Assembly (NCBI GenBank): GCA_027704905.1
Contig: CM051020.1
Span: 14,365,955 to 14,429,954, forward strand
Origin: Muraenolepis orangiensis
Lineage: Eukaryota; Chordata; Actinopteri; Gadiformes; Muraenolepididae
Length of the DNA stretch: 64,000 nucleotides
Direction of reading: 5' to 3'
Below, one piece after another: positions 41,291 through 62,850 of this stretch. Positions within the stretch are counted from its first letter, which is position 1. Every line of letters starts with the position of its first letter. A program made the position numbers and the translations under genes. The notes under the pieces are model-generated. The model was not told the origin of the DNA and searched no databases. It worked only from the letters and a program-made list of their open reading frames with translations.

Positions 41291-44060
41291 TACCTTTTAA
41301 TTCAATCGTAACGTCGCGACATTTGTGAAATATCGAAATATTAATTACAATTATTAAGAAGTATTATTTAAATAATATATTATAGAAATATTTAAATTAT
41401 ATAATATAGATAATAAACGATGTAAATATTATTTAAATAATTAATCTCGCGAACATTCGAGATGGCCTTAAAAATATATAATTTTTAAGTTGCAAAAAGT
41501 CGAAATAAAAACAAGACAAAACAGAATAGGAATACATAGCATGGAATGTGTGTGAAAAACACTCAACACAAAATATATACATTAGTAATATTCACTTTAT
41601 TTGCAAATAGCTCACAAAATGAATTCAAAGTTATGTTTCATTTGTTGCGACACAGAAGCTACATTAGTGGTTTTGTATAAATAAAAACAAGAACAAATTG
41701 AGAGGCTATTGGCTTACATACAACTATCCAGTTTTAAGACATTAGTCCATCAGTGTTTATGTCTAAGGCAAGTTAATACATCTGTATACCAAAATAATGT
41801 ACAGTGGTCCAAAAAAAACATACCACAAATGGTCTCTAACAAAGGGCCAAGTTCATCAAGGCCATCTTTTTGCAAGGACAAACTCACTAGTCATGTTTAC
41901 ACTTACAAGTAATTTCATTAGCTGGACGCCCCTTTGTGAAACCACTTATTTTAACCCGCCCTTCATATACGCATCGCTGCACCTTAGTAGCCTTACTACT
42001 ACTAAGTAACCTTAGTAGTAGGATTTCAAACCTTTGGTTTGAAATCCTTTTAAAATATTTGGTGGAGCAAAAGGTCAATGCCACACAACAGCGAACACTC
42101 AATATACGTTTGTGACTAGCCAAATGGGAAGGAAATATTTCCAGCCATAACTGCAATTTTTGACATTATTGTTTAGATCTTGAATTGCGGCGTGCCATTC
42201 GGGGCTATAGCCAAATGCGAGCGTTACGTTCTAAACGTTCATTTGGTGTAAGCAAGTATTTTAATGATATGACAGACTGGGAGGATGCAAGGAATTACTG
42301 CTCTTTCTCTTTGCCATTCAAATGCTAATTTGCATATTATGTCATGAACAATCTGATTGGTTGGGGGAAACCAGATGGTGAGTTGAAGTGCAGCCCATGA
42401 GTTTATAACCGGGCTTAGGAGAGGAAAAATACCTTCCTTTCATCATTGTCTGTGTGAGACTCAAGTGTGTACTTACTGTAACTACTCAAACCAATTCCAC
42501 CCGTCGGTAATACAATTGAAACCACAAAGTGATGTGTTAAATAAACCCACAGCGGTGTCCATTTCACCCAGGGCTGTGGTTACAGAGGAATTAGAGGGGC
42601 ACCTTTAAAAGTGTACCAGATAGTCATACCAACATTACCTTGTGCGTAACTTTCAAACTCTGACTCGGCATCCTTTAGACAGAGAAGGTCAACCACACTC
42701 AGAATGGCCAAAAAGGCAACCAACTCACACCCAAAAGGATAAGCAAAGCCTTGAAACGTAAACAAACGTAATGTAAAGGCTTGGTTATGTCATTGAACCC
42801 TTTACCTCTCCTTGATCATTACCTTTCCCCCTGAAATGTAGGTTTTTACAAAGCTGGGTTTCGTATTAAAATCAAAAGATGCAATCGGTATGCCTCTCAA
42901 TTCTCACTGTATTACAACGCAACTCAGTGGAAGGATAGTGAACACGCCGTTTCTTCTGCTTGGTGGCAGGAGAGGGAGCCCTTAACAAAGATATGTAGGA
43001 TTACATGCCTGTAATCCTACTCAAATAAATACAAATAAACAATTAATGGCGTTTAGTTGTTAGCAATGACAGTTCAGAGCAAGGAGACAAATCGATTTTT
43101 CAACATTTTTTTTGTCAATTGATTTGAGCCACTCGTAGATGCGTAAACAACTGGGTGTTTAGTGTTTTTGCGCCAGACCGCCGTCGGGATGTAAACAACA
43201 AAAAATGCCATATCTTAGTAACTGAAATCAGCTTAGAATAAAATATGTTACAATTCAACTTCACGCCTCATGAATCACACAGGAATAAACAACAGTAGTA
43301 TGCCTATGCTACACCGGGAACACAAAAGTAAAATCCACGTCTCGGTGTGTACGAACACACCACAATAAAACTCAATATCTAAAAAAATAGGAATGGCATT
43401 TGGACACGACAGGTAGCTTAAATGACTCACCGCTGCTTTCCCTTTTTTTCTAAAATGCGTCAGTGCAATGTCTGTGCAAATAGGTAGCACTCAAAACGTT
43501 AACTGTGGCTTCACGACACGACTCCAGCTACCCAACAACACACAGGAGCCCTTACCGCGCGAAGAAGCCCACGCACGGGCGTCCTCCTACGTCAAACACC
43601 ACCCACACCGGAAAACCCTCGTCTTTAGATACACTCTTAACGACACATACACGTCAAACTCTTACGAGGAACAAAAAACATGTCGGAAATAACCCCCTTT
43701 CTCCCTATTCTCTTCGCGAGTAGCTCTGGCCAAAATTTAAACGGCATCCATTGGTGTAAACTGTAGTCAGAGGGCAGGGTAGGAGACGGAGACAGAGAGC
43801 GATATAATGAGGGAGAGAGAGACTGAGGTGTTGCATGGATGATTGTGGAGTGTGAGCACATTCAAAGAAAGTGGAGTGTAGAATAGGGTGGAGTGTAGAA
43901 TAGGGTGGAGTGTAGAATAGGGTGAAGTGCCATGACCACCCCCCCCTTTAGGTCACAAGGAGACGGCGGTCAGGGACAGGCAAAGTAAATGCAAAAGTCT
44001 GAGAGATGTATATATGTGTCTCACACACACACGCACACACACACACACACTTTCGTTATC
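41291..44060. other. Intergenic region between cdk13 and rala
   Basis: AT-rich just upstream of cdk13 (41320-41500), then mixed sequence that should include the rala 3' UTR near 44060. Short perfect palindromes occur at 42022-42048 (GGATTTCAAACC, TTT, GGTTTGAAATCC) and 42995-43020 (GTAGGATTACATG, CATG core). A GGTGGAGTGTAGAATAG tandem repeat is at 43870-43925 and a short CA array at 44023-44051. No gene recognised. Confidence 0.5.
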
Positions 44061-44062
44061 CA

Positions 44063-46856
44063 CTATAAAATACAGCATCTCTCTCGAATCCTCTTGGCCA
44101 AACTTTTGCTCTTTTTCTTGCCGTTCTTCTCCTTGCTGTCCTCCATCTTCCTGGCTCGGACCTCCCGCATCAGGTCGAAGAACACCTGCACAACAAACAC
44201 CGCAGGTCATTAAACACCGAGCAAAACATGATCTACGTCCTCTATCCTTCCATTGCTGGTTGGCGAGGGACAGTAGTCACCACAGAAAAGACTATTGGAA
44301 TCTAGCCTTGTTTTAACCCCCATCTAGCGATTCAGTTCATGCCGAATACGGTGCTACAACGCACAGATACTGTAGGTCCTGAGTGTGTCATTCTGTAAAC
44401 GAGGATACGATAAATGCAGGTATACGGCGTATGCTCACACTCTGGCAAGTGACCAAGAGCTGGAGAGATTACAAAGGATTGTTTTCATCAAGTTGGGTGT
44501 GGCCGCCTGGATATTCAGGTCATCTGCGCCAAGGAACATTTTTGGAGCAGACGCTTGCCGTTATGAGCTTATAAGCGTTTCTCTTCGCAATAAAGACATA
44601 ATTAGGATAGATACAAGGTCTCACCTTGTCCACGTTGGCCCGGGTCTTGGCAGACGTCTCCACGTAGCACACGCCCCACTGATCGGCGCGAGCCTTAGCT
44701 TCCTCTGCGCTGACCTGCCGCCGGTCCCCCAGGTCAGACTTGTTGCCCACCAGCAGGAAGGGAACGTTCTCGTCCTCCTTCACGCGCAGGATCTGCTCCC
44801 TGGAGGAGGAATCCGCAACCCCTGGTCAGTCACACTACAGACGGATATCTATCTATCCAGATATCCATCTATCCAGATATCCATCTATCCATCTATCCAG
44901 ATATGTATCTATACAGATAGCAATTCAACGCAGTCACGAGGAAAAAGAATGGGCTAACAAACGTGGGGAAACAAAACAAAACACCGCAGTCCAAACAAAT
45001 CTGGCAACTAATGTGCCTTTAAATGACTGAATTTGTGAATATATTTCATCACGACTCTTTTATTCACCAAGGAGCAGGTAGGGGTTTGGGCATCTGGCTA
45101 AAGGATCCCTTTAGGTAAGGTAGCGGGAATACCCGTGCCACCACTATTATCCTACACTTTACACAAGACTTGACACCCACAGCCCGTTCTAGGAGCATAT
45201 GACGCACATATTAGATTGTGAACGCTACGGTCACATGACCGTCTGGATCTCAATCACCTGAAGTCCACAGTGGCGGCAAACGACTCCAGCTCGGTGATGG
45301 AGAAGACACAGAGGAAGCCCTCGCCGCTGCGGAAGTAGTTGTCCCTGATGGCGGCGTAGTCCTCCTGGCCCGCAGTGTCCAAGATGTCTATCTGGACCTC
45401 CTCGCCGTCCAGCACCACCTTCTTCCTGTAGCTGTCCGCCTTGGTGGGCTCGTAGTCCTCCACAAACTGGGAGCCCACATTGAAACGGTTCAGCATGCCG
45501 TGTGATAATATTAATAACGCCAACAACAACAAGAAGTATACTGATCGTGGTTTCCTCTAAAGTATGCCAAGTATGAGTCGTCTTTTGTATTACAATCTAC
45601 CTCTCAAATGTATCTCTGCGAGGCCGATATGTGATATATTGTCATTTTCTTTCTTTTACCAAGTTTTATTCTTCAAGTTCTTGTTGTGTTGTAGCCGTCA
45701 TTAAAGCAACTTGGTATTGTACACAAATGTATCACAATTATTAATTATTTTAAGTTTAAAATATATATGTTTTGTGACTATAGCGATTTACCATTCTTAG
45801 CTTGGATGACACGTGTCCTAGTTGAGCGAGACATGCTCTGTCCTAGTTGAGTTAGACCTGCTCTGTCCTAGTTGAGTTAGACCTGCTCTGTCCTAGTTGA
45901 GTTAGACCTGCTCTGTCCTAGTTGAGTTAGACCTGCTCTGTCCTAGTTGAGTTAGACCTGCTCTGTCCTAGTTGAGTTAGACCTGCTCTGTCCTAGTTGA
46001 GTTAGACCTGCTCTGTCCTAGTTGAGTTAGACCTGCTCTGTCCTAGTTGAGTTAGACCTGCTCTGTCCTAGTTGAGTTAGACCTGCTCTGTCCTAGTTGA
46101 GTTAGACCTGCTCTGTCCTAGTTGAGTTAGACCTGCTCTGTCCTAGTTGAGTTAGACCTGCTCTGTCCTAGTTGAGTTAGGCCTGCTCTGTCCTAGTTGA
46201 GTTAGGCCTGCTCTGTCCTAGTTGAGTTAGGCCTGCTCTGTCCTAGTTGAGTTAGGCCTGCTCTGTCCTAGTTGAGTTAGGCCTGCTCTGTCCTAGTTGA
46301 GTTAGACCTGCTCTGTCCTAGTTGAGTTAGGCCTGCTCTGTCCTAGTTGAGGACGCTGTAGGGGTGGAGGACAATAATTCTATATTAATTACTGTTGAGT
46401 GGAATCAGAGTGTTATGATGTTCGGCTGTCAAGTTTATTTGGTTTAAAAGCTTTTTGTTTTTACATATAGCATAACATTCAATGCGATAGGCCATTATGA
46501 TTATTATTAAAGCTATCAATATATATATCGTGATAGCTATCAATATATTGTGATATCTATATCAAAATTATTCTAGATTACCGTGATACTGATTTCAACT
46601 ATATGGTCCAGTAAACCCAACAAGGTTCTAAATATTCTTCACTGTTCTTTATGGGTATATATCTTGTAATACCCCACCAGACTGAAAGAACTGGCGTGTC
46701 CATTGCCACAGAGATATAAAGTATGTGTGTGTGTTTGCTCACCTCATCATACATGAACTGGAGGGTGAGAGCGGACTTGCCCACCCCTCCGCTGCCGACC
46801 ATGATCACCTTGTGGAGGACCAGGGAGTTCTGGCCCTTGGGCTTCGTGGCGGTCAT
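44063..46856 (-). CDS. rala: Ras-like small GTPase RalA
   Basis: Four coding exons: 46856-46743, 45466-45258, 44799-44625, 44185-44063, giving exactly 206 codons, the length of RalA. Motifs in order: P-loop GSGGVGKS, effector/switch [14 protein letters not shown], switch [23 protein letters not shown] base-recognition motif, [13 protein letters not shown], a basic tail ([17 protein letters not shown]) and the CAAX box CCIL, which predicts geranylgeranylation. RalA cycles between GDP and GTP and controls exocyst-dependent secretion and membrane traffic at the plasma membrane. The start [16 protein letters not shown] is preferred over an in-frame upstream ATG because it matches the family. Choice of RALA over RALB rests on the tail sequence and on the adjacent cdk13. 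Confidence 0.95.
45814..46350. repeat. 25-bp minisatellite in rala intron 1 (coding intron)
   Basis: About 21 copies of CTGTCCTAGTTGAGTTAGAC plus CTGCT. A run of six or seven neighbouring copies near 46165-46345 carries GGCC instead of GACC, with one GACC copy among them. That is a sign of local unequal exchange or gene conversion. Confidence 0.95.
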
Positions 46857-47014
46857 AGCTCTGCTCAACAAGCGATGGTCGGGAAGGGGACAGGAAGTGA
46901 GGTCAGGTTGGGACAGGAAGTGCAGAGGTGCAACTTCGGGGGGTGGGATCAGGAGGGTACACCCGTGAGATTAAACCAGATTCTCCAGCTGCAATGAGGA
47001 GGTCGCAATTCCTG
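46857..47014 (-). promoter_or_regulatory. rala: rala 5' UTR portion of the first coding exon
   Basis: A splice acceptor, CCCTCTCTACAG on the minus strand, ends near 47013. The sequence from there to the ATG at 46856 would be 5' UTR. The upstream donor is probably at about 49717. Confidence 0.5.
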
Positions 47015-47547
47015 TAGAGAGGGGAAGAGATGTTGTTCTTCTCTGGGTTTGGCATTTGAATGTATTTTCATTATTTATTACATTTGAAATCTTTGTTTCA
47101 TTGTGGGGTATTGTAAGTACTTTGTTTTTTATATTTTATTCAGCAGCTGTAACTATGCATAATGCATCAAAAGTGCATTATCTACATCCAAAATGTCAGA
47201 AGATAATTGCATTGTTAACCTGGTCATTGTAATTACAACCAGATATTAATCATAAATTCCAGACAATCCCTTCCAGTCACAAGGTGTTAAGTAGTTGAAC
47301 TATGCACCAAATTGAATCACAAAGCAGAGGAAACACCAAAACAATTTCACATATATATATATATATAATATAGAAGTTATTGACACACATGGTTCAATAA
47401 TATTATCGTTTATCGTCTTTGAATGGTATCGTATAAGACCCCAATATTGTCCCATCATGATACCCAGTTTTGTAGTATAAACTAATTACAATGACAACTT
47501 ATGCCCTTATAATGATAAAAACAAAATTAGTTTTAGTCCGATACCAT

Positions 47548-48188
47548 TAGGGCTGGGCGATATGGACTTAAAACTATATCACGATATTTCATGGTATTTA
47601 TTGCGATAACGATAAATGACGATACATTAAAAAAATATATAATCCTATATGTAATCCTTACCCTCATCAAATACTTAAGGGATGATGAACGGAACTCTCA
47701 TTAATGAGTCGGTAGTCGGTCCCGCTCATTTATAGTAGTAGTCGGTGCCGTAGTCGGTCCCGATTTATTATGATATACTTCCGCGGAGAAAGAAATAGTT
47801 CTCCGAAGTTGAGGCGTTGCTTGGCAACTGGCGCAAACAATTCAGCAATTCTATCAGCAAGTCAGTATTTTCTGTCAGGAAAAGTGAACGGGACTACTAG
47901 CGGAGTGATATGATGAACGGGACTACTAGCGGAGTGATATGATAGCCGTGAATAGAAGCCAATTCCAGCTCCTTTTTTCTCGATTAACTCCTCCTCTCCT
48001 ACGTTTGGAACTCCGCCTTCCGCCATTATTGTTCTCCTTCTACATGCCCACGCATGTGGGCATGTAGGACGTGTTTACATATCGCATATGTAAACACGTC
48101 ATTAATTATCGTCATTACCGCGGTATGACAAAATACTTATCGTGGGGAGGACTTATCGCGATAAACGATACGATATGGCACAGCCCTA
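47548..48188. mobile_element. 641-bp non-autonomous hAT element with perfect 8-bp TSD
   Basis: Termini TAGGGCTGGGCGATATGG and, inverted, CGATATGGCACAGCCCTA. The target duplication GATACCAT is identical at 47540-47547 and 48189-48196. The subterminal parts are rich in ACGATA and TATCGCGATAA motifs. The interior has a block of GTCGGT repeats (47710-47760) and two palindromes near 48043-48100. No protein is encoded. It lies in the 5' UTR intron of rala. Confidence 0.9.
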
Positions 48189-48199
48189 GATACCATACA

Positions 48200-48740
48200 T
48201 TTAATGTCCATATCCTTCAATGTAATCACACTGTTCAAAGTGGCGGTTTAAAATTGTATGTATATCATTAGCACACCGTTATACTTATCAATATTGTGCA
48301 AAATTCCCCCTTATTATCGTGACGATACATTTTTCCATATCGGCCAGCTGTAGTTAATGGTCAAACACTTAGAAAGACAGTACAGTAGAACGTAGGACCT
48401 ATGTAACATAACTGAGACTTTACATTACTGACCAGTGACCATTAGAGATAAGAGGCTGAAGTGTCCTGTGGGACCTAGGCTACATTACTGAGAATATACA
48501 TCACTGACCATCGCATAAGTGTCCAGTATACACTCTTGAAACTATTACATTATTGATAGTATCCCAATAAACAGCCAGTGTCCTCACAAACAGTTTGGCC
48601 TTCAGGTTCACTTTCTCTCAAGAGCACTCAATGCAAATGATGTGAAGTCACACACCCGTATTACTGCCTTTAAAACACATCCATAATTTAACACACAATA
48701 CTACATGTCAAACAACATGTCGCCAGGTTCTCTGGTGGAA
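48200..48740. other. rala 5' intron, no element recognised
   Basis: AT-rich intronic sequence. Short repeated phrases (TACATTACTGA at 48421 and 48481) suggest a weak tandem repeat. No exon or RNA gene seen. Confidence 0.4.
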
Positions 48741-48747
48741 GTCACAA

Positions 48748-48842
48748 CCAACTATTAACGACTAATTACAACCAACTATTAACGACTAATTACAACCAAC
48801 TATTAAAGACTAATTACAACCAACTATTAACGACTAATTACC
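48748..48842. repeat. 26-bp tandem repeat (four copies)
   Basis: ACAACCAACTATTAACGACT plus AATT repeated four times, one copy reading AAAGACT. Confidence 0.9.
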
Positions 48843-48992
48843 AGGAGTCAAAACAAAAACGCTCTCAGTTAAACTGTCAGTTAAACTGATGATTAGGCTG
48901 GTAAGACAGCCAATAATTAACACAAATAAATCACAAACAAGGCTAATGTTTAGCGTACAGGGTTTGGGCATAACACAATTCAACATGAATGA

Positions 48993-49035
<43 letters not shown>

Positions 49036-49261
49036 ACTACAATAACTAAAATCACAACAGCAGGGATACTGCTATCGTCTGCAGCTGTGGGGTCGATCGT
49101 TTCGTTAGCTTCCCAGAGCAAGAGTAGCTAGCTAGTTTGCTAGTACGGAGTCCCCACTTTCCCACCGGCGCCGCGTTCAAGGCGTGATGCCGCGTTCAGT
49201 TCCCGGTGGGAAAGCGGAGACGCCGGGGCGCTGGATGAGATTGTATATATGGAGGGGGGGG

Positions 49262-49495
<234 letters not shown>

Positions 49496-49716
49496 CCTTG
49501 GTACAATGACCGGCTGAATGAATGCCGGTAGTGGACGTTATTCACCAATTTGGAAGAGGGTTACGGTGATAGTCATTATCATACCCCCACCCTCCTCCGA
49601 GACGATGCACTTGACAGCAGGGGTCGGATAAGCCCGCCTCCCGCCGGCTCTGGAAACACACACACACAAACACACACACACAAACACCGCTAAAGGTGAG
49701 CCGAACCGGGCTTACC

Positions 49717-50130
49717 TTGGGGGAATACTTCAGGTTTTGCCGGTCCCTGTTAGCTCATGACTAGCCTCCGTAGACAGGTTCCCTGAGCTCCCTCCCCCTG
49801 GCAGACTGCTGTCCGTGTGGGCTTGGTTCCGGCTGACGGGGCGGACAACGCCCGCCCACCAGACGGAGCGAGAGAGAGCGAGAGCGAGAGCGAAAAAATG
49901 TTGTGGGCGGAGCCATCCTTATTCCTCTATAATAAAATACTTTCCGTGCGTTGTTATTGAGGTCACGGTGTGTGTGTGTCATTAGGGGAAGGTGTGTGTG
50001 TCATTAGGGGAAGGTGTGTGTGCCTTTAGGGGAAGGTGTGTGTGCCTTCAGGTGAAAGTGTGTGTGCCTTTAGGTGAAGGTGTGTAGGTGAAGGTGTGTG
50101 CGCCATTAGGTGAAGGTGTGTGCTCATGGG
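49717..50130 (-). promoter_or_regulatory. rala: Probable rala non-coding exon 1 and promoter, with a GT-rich minisatellite
   Basis: On the minus strand a strong donor, CCCCCAAG|GTAAGC, ends a GC-rich segment at about 49717, a good candidate for the rala first exon. Upstream are a CGAGAG-type simple repeat (49866-49895) and an array of GTGTGTGTCATTAGGGGAAG-like units (49972-50125). The MED1-like gene starts at 50461 on the opposite strand, so the region between may serve both genes. Transcript starts are inferred. Confidence 0.5.
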
Positions 50131-50460
50131 ATATATAACGTGGCTGTGTAGTTGATTGAACGGGTTTGAATAGATTTTCTTCCCAAAAGACCGATGATTG
50201 ACCGGCTGCAAGTGATTGATTGCTTAATTGATTGGTGAAGGCAGACTCTCCATTGACGAGTCAAACATGTCGTGGGCCTGGGTTTACCCCCGATATTTAT
50301 ACGTTTTAAAGTCAATGATAATTCAAAGAATTACCGCTTCTGTCCAGTGAGAGTGTCGTGTTGCCTTTGATTCCATTGATGTTTTTAATTAATTACACGT
50401 ATGTCATTATAAGTAAACCAGTCGCAACGCTCTCCACGTCATCTACGTTTTAATACAGAG

Positions 50461-59090
<8,630 letters not shown>

Positions 59091-59535
59091 ATACCAGAGG
59101 TCATGTAGCGTAGCACCGCTACATGAGCTACCTATGCACTTATTAAGAAGCTACATGAATATGCAACCTTAAGTGACCCCATTTTCATTAGGTCCGATCC
59201 ACTTGTGATGTCACACAATTACAAATAGGCAGACTACAGAAGAAATGGAGGTCAACTTTACCATAACACGTTTAAGATTCTTTATGAATGAACTAACCCC
59301 CATCTTCTGTTGATTGAAAGCATCAGAGAACTGTGTCTGATTCCCATCTTGGGCCTCTTAAGTCCCCCATATTGAAGTAAACTGTGCACCAAAATTGTGC
59401 ATACAGGTTGTTTGCATATTATGTTCAAACTCCTTGCTTGTGACATCACAAATTGTAGAAAGATATTTTGCTTCTCGATTGATTGCCTTTTGTTTTGTTG
59501 TTCTCGCTATTGTTTAAATAAAACTGGTAACTAAA
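59091..59535 (+). terminator. 3' UTR and polyadenylation signal of the MED1-like gene
   Basis: AATAAA occurs at the stop codon (59087-59092) and again at about 59517 (TTTAAATAAAACTGG). The second is the likelier signal because it is followed by a GT-rich stretch (59538-59563), typical of a downstream element. Confidence 0.6.
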
Positions 59536-59599
59536 AAGTGTGTGTGTGTGTGTGTGTGTGTGTCACATCCATATGTAAGTGTGAGAAGTTTGGTAAGTA

Positions 59600-60048
59600 A
59601 CCGCCCTGGTGCTGTGGACCCCCTGAGCTGCGGTCTCTTTAAATCCAAATCCTCGGCTGGCAGCTCCCACATCTCCACACGACCCACAGCTGCTGAATCG
59701 GTTCCGTGTGAGACACACGCACACGAATCTGGATTATATCCGAACCATGCGATCCGGGGGCCGGGTCCGGAGCGCGTCGCGTCCGAGGAGGAGGAGTGTA
59801 GGACCCTTTTAACTTCGGATGTTCGACTTCGGGACGGTCAACGTTGGATGTTAAACGTCGGGCGTCAAACTTTGGATTGTTTTAAAAACGTTGCGTAAAG
59901 TTCAGCCGCGGCAACATCTGGATGAAGCCCGGGGACAGGACAGTACCGCTCCATGTACGTCTGTTCCGTTTTCCCTTTGAGGAAAACCACTCAATCGGCC
60001 CACTGTGGATATATCGACTCGTTTTGAATAGATTATGTATTCTTTAAA
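59600..60048 (+). promoter_or_regulatory. fbxl7: fbxl7 promoter and 5' UTR region
   Basis: CpG-rich sequence (CGCGTCGCGTCCGAGGAGGA near 59773 and CAGCCGCGGCAAC near 59902) directly upstream of the fbxl7 ATG. Several short upstream ATGs occur. The transcript start is not resolved. Confidence 0.5.
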
Positions 60049-60085
60049 ATGGGTGCCAACAATGGAAAACAGTACGGAAGCGAAG
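60049..60085 (+). CDS. fbxl7: F-box and leucine-rich-repeat protein 7, coding exon 1 (partial gene)
   Basis: This 37-bp exon encodes MGANNGKQYGSE plus the first base of a glycine codon, then a donor GAAG|GTACG. The peptide matches the start of vertebrate FBXL7, which I recall as beginning with the same residues followed by GKGSSS. FBXL7 is the substrate receptor of an SCF (SKP1-CUL1-F-box) ubiquitin ligase. The F-box and leucine-rich repeats lie in exons beyond the window: intron 1 runs from 60086 past 64000. The exon is too short for ORF-based detection. Identity rests on 12 residues, but the exact phase and the donor support it. Confidence 0.8.
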
Positions 60086-60701
60086 GTACGTCCACATCTG
60101 GCTTTCTTTTTCTCTTTTCAATGGTCCTATTGTGAGTGGTCCTGGTCCTATCTGGCGCAACAGCCGGATAATAGGGCCTTTTTGTGACCGTTTTAATGTG
60201 GTTGCAATGGGTTCTAATAAGGTCCTTATAGCGAGATGTGTGTATTTCTACTGAAGTCTGACCCGTCTCGTCCTTTTAAAAATTTTTTTATTCCGTTAGT
60301 TTTCCATTGCGCTTGATTCACGTCCCGTTATTTCTAACTAAACACAGCGCTCGGTAGACTATCTGAAGAGTACTCCACACACATTCACGTCTACGTTTAT
60401 TCTCCCAAATAACACGCGTACAACGACGCGTAAAACTGGTAAACCTGCTGAAGGTTTAGCGCAGAAAGTAAGGCTTCGAACACACACACACACACACACA
60501 TGTGTGACATGTCCATCGTCTCTGCACGGTACAGCTCCTTTGTTTCTCACTAACACAAGCCGGACATTATTGTAACGCAGTATTATCACCACCCAATGTG
60601 CCTACAGTCCTCATGAACACCCAAATATATTTTTTTAATTTAAATTTGGGATAATTAGTATTATTGTCGAGTAAGTCAGCCTGATAGACTTCAATAACCC
60701 C

Positions 60702-60751
60702 GATCCATCATCCACCAGTTGGCCTGAGAGCCAACTGGTGGATGATGGATC
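60702..60751. repeat. Perfect 22-bp inverted repeat with 6-nt loop
   Basis: GATCCATCATCCACCAGTTG followed by GC (60702-60723) is exactly inverted at 60730-60751; the loop is CTGAGA (60724-60729). It lies in fbxl7 intron 1, with no transposon ends visible around it. Confidence 0.95.
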
Positions 60752-60825
60752 TGGTGGACATAAGTAGTCAATTCGCGAATATCTCATATTCTGGCTGTTG
60801 ATAACACAGAATGAAATACAGATAA

Positions 60826-60941
60826 TCATATATATATATCTATATATAGATATATATATGGATATATATATCCATATATATAGATAGCTATATATATATA
60901 TCTATATCTATCTATCTATATTATATATCTATATACATATA

Positions 60942-60979
<38 letters not shown>

Positions 60980-60990
60980 TATATCATATA
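60826..60990. repeat. (TA)n/(GATA)-type AT-rich array
   Basis: Mixed ATATATAGATATAT repeats with a long TA run at 60949-60974. Highly self-complementary. Confidence 0.9.
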
Positions 60991-61298
60991 TAGATGGAAC
61001 TTGAAAATGTTTCAAGTAAACTCGTGTATGTGTACATATTTGCATGTGTGACCGCAATTGGTCCAATCTACTCGTGACGTCACACATTTACAAATGGCCT
61101 ATTTGTCTACAGGCATACACACGAGACATGGTAGTCAACTTTATTATTACAGGTATAAGATCAAGAGTATGTATGAACTAACCCCCCCCCCCCCCTATCT
61201 TCCATTGCCTCACAGCGTCCGAGAACTGGGTTTGATTCCCAGTCTCTTGGGCCTGGTGGAGTTATGATCTCCATGTAACCTCCCACTGCCAGGTTAAG

Positions 61299-61299
<1 letters not shown>

Positions 61300-61379
<80 letters not shown>
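61300..61379. repeat. (CA)n microsatellite
   Basis: About 78 bp of CA in fbxl7 intron 1. Flanking sequence 61040-61260 shows similarity to 59190-59360 (GTCCAATCTACTCGTGACGT against GTCCGATCCACTTGTGATGT; ATCTTCCATTG against ATCTTCTGTTG), so a diverged repeat is present at both places. Confidence 0.9.
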
Positions 61380-61380
<1 letters not shown>

Positions 61381-61829
61381 ATAGAATCCAACTCCCAAAC
61401 CTGCACACAGCGCACATATATGCAGTCAGTTAATAAATCCAATGGATAATATGATCAACCTTCTTTCAGACTATTTCCAGACCAAATCACACCCACTGTA
61501 TTCCCAACCTGGAGACGGATGGATTACACACACGTCACAAACATGAGACTCTCCTAACCCAATTAGATCGCCCCCGGACATGTGACAGACAGGAAGTGGA
61601 CTGTCTGTCGCCTTTAACGCCTCTTTGGACTTACATGCCCTCACCCCCGTTAGCCCGGCCTGCACGCTAACATCACGGACGGACGAAGGAACATCCGTGG
61701 GGGACGAAAATGACCGTTTTACAGCAGGGATGGATGGCAGTGCCAGCCTATTTATAGACTAAGCAAACTACTGGTTTGCAAAAACTGCGTGACTGCCAGA
61801 AAGCTGATGATATATAACGGCGCTGTCGC

Positions 61830-62100
<271 letters not shown>

Positions 62101-62307
62101 ATGTTAAATTGAGCAAAACAACAACAGTTATTTTTGGGCCAGGCAGCATCATGGCTGGGCGGAGGAGGAGCTGGCCCGGAGTGGACATCTCTCTCCTCCC
62201 TGCGGCCCACTGCATCTCCAGTGGAGGCCAGATGGACGCACCTCCCTCGCAGTGATGTCTTTATACACTGTTATCATGGGGGCCATTGTGTCATGATGAG
62301 AGGTCAC

Positions 62308-62328
62308 ACACATACACACGCACGCGCA

Positions 62329-62387
<59 letters not shown>

Positions 62388-62631
62388 GTTGATTGTAGTG
62401 TGTTCATCACAGTATGTGTGTGTGTGTGTGTGTGTGTGTTGATTGTAGTGTGTTCATCACAGTGTGTGTGTTGATTGTAGTGTGTTCATCACAGTGTGTG
62501 TGTTTGTGTGTTGATTGTAGTGTGTGTTCATCACAGTGTGTGTACATGTGGGTGTGTGTTGGTTGTAGTGTATTCTTGTGTCACTGTACCTTGTGTGTAT
62601 GTATGTATACAAGGGTGAGAGGGTGTGTATA

Positions 62632-62693
<62 letters not shown>

Positions 62694-62720
62694 ACTAAGT
62701 GAGTGTATGTTCAAGTAAAC

Positions 62721-62770
<50 letters not shown>

Positions 62771-62787
62771 CATGAGTGAGTGTGTGT

Positions 62788-62819
<32 letters not shown>

Positions 62820-62850
62820 TGCATACATGGTTGGGTTGAGTATATGTGTG
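62308..62850. repeat. Cluster of CA and GT arrays with a longer GT-rich unit
   Basis: A CA array (62335-62383) is followed by units GTGTTGATTGTAGTGTGTTC plus ATCACAGT at 62387, 62438, 62469 and 62510, and then by pure GT arrays at 62634-62685, 62724-62767 and 62795-62818. Confidence 0.92.

Noticed and set aside
45814..46350. CRISPR-like array of direct repeats (also 32700-33455)
   Set aside because: Repeats are contiguous with no unique spacers and lie in vertebrate introns. They are minisatellites.
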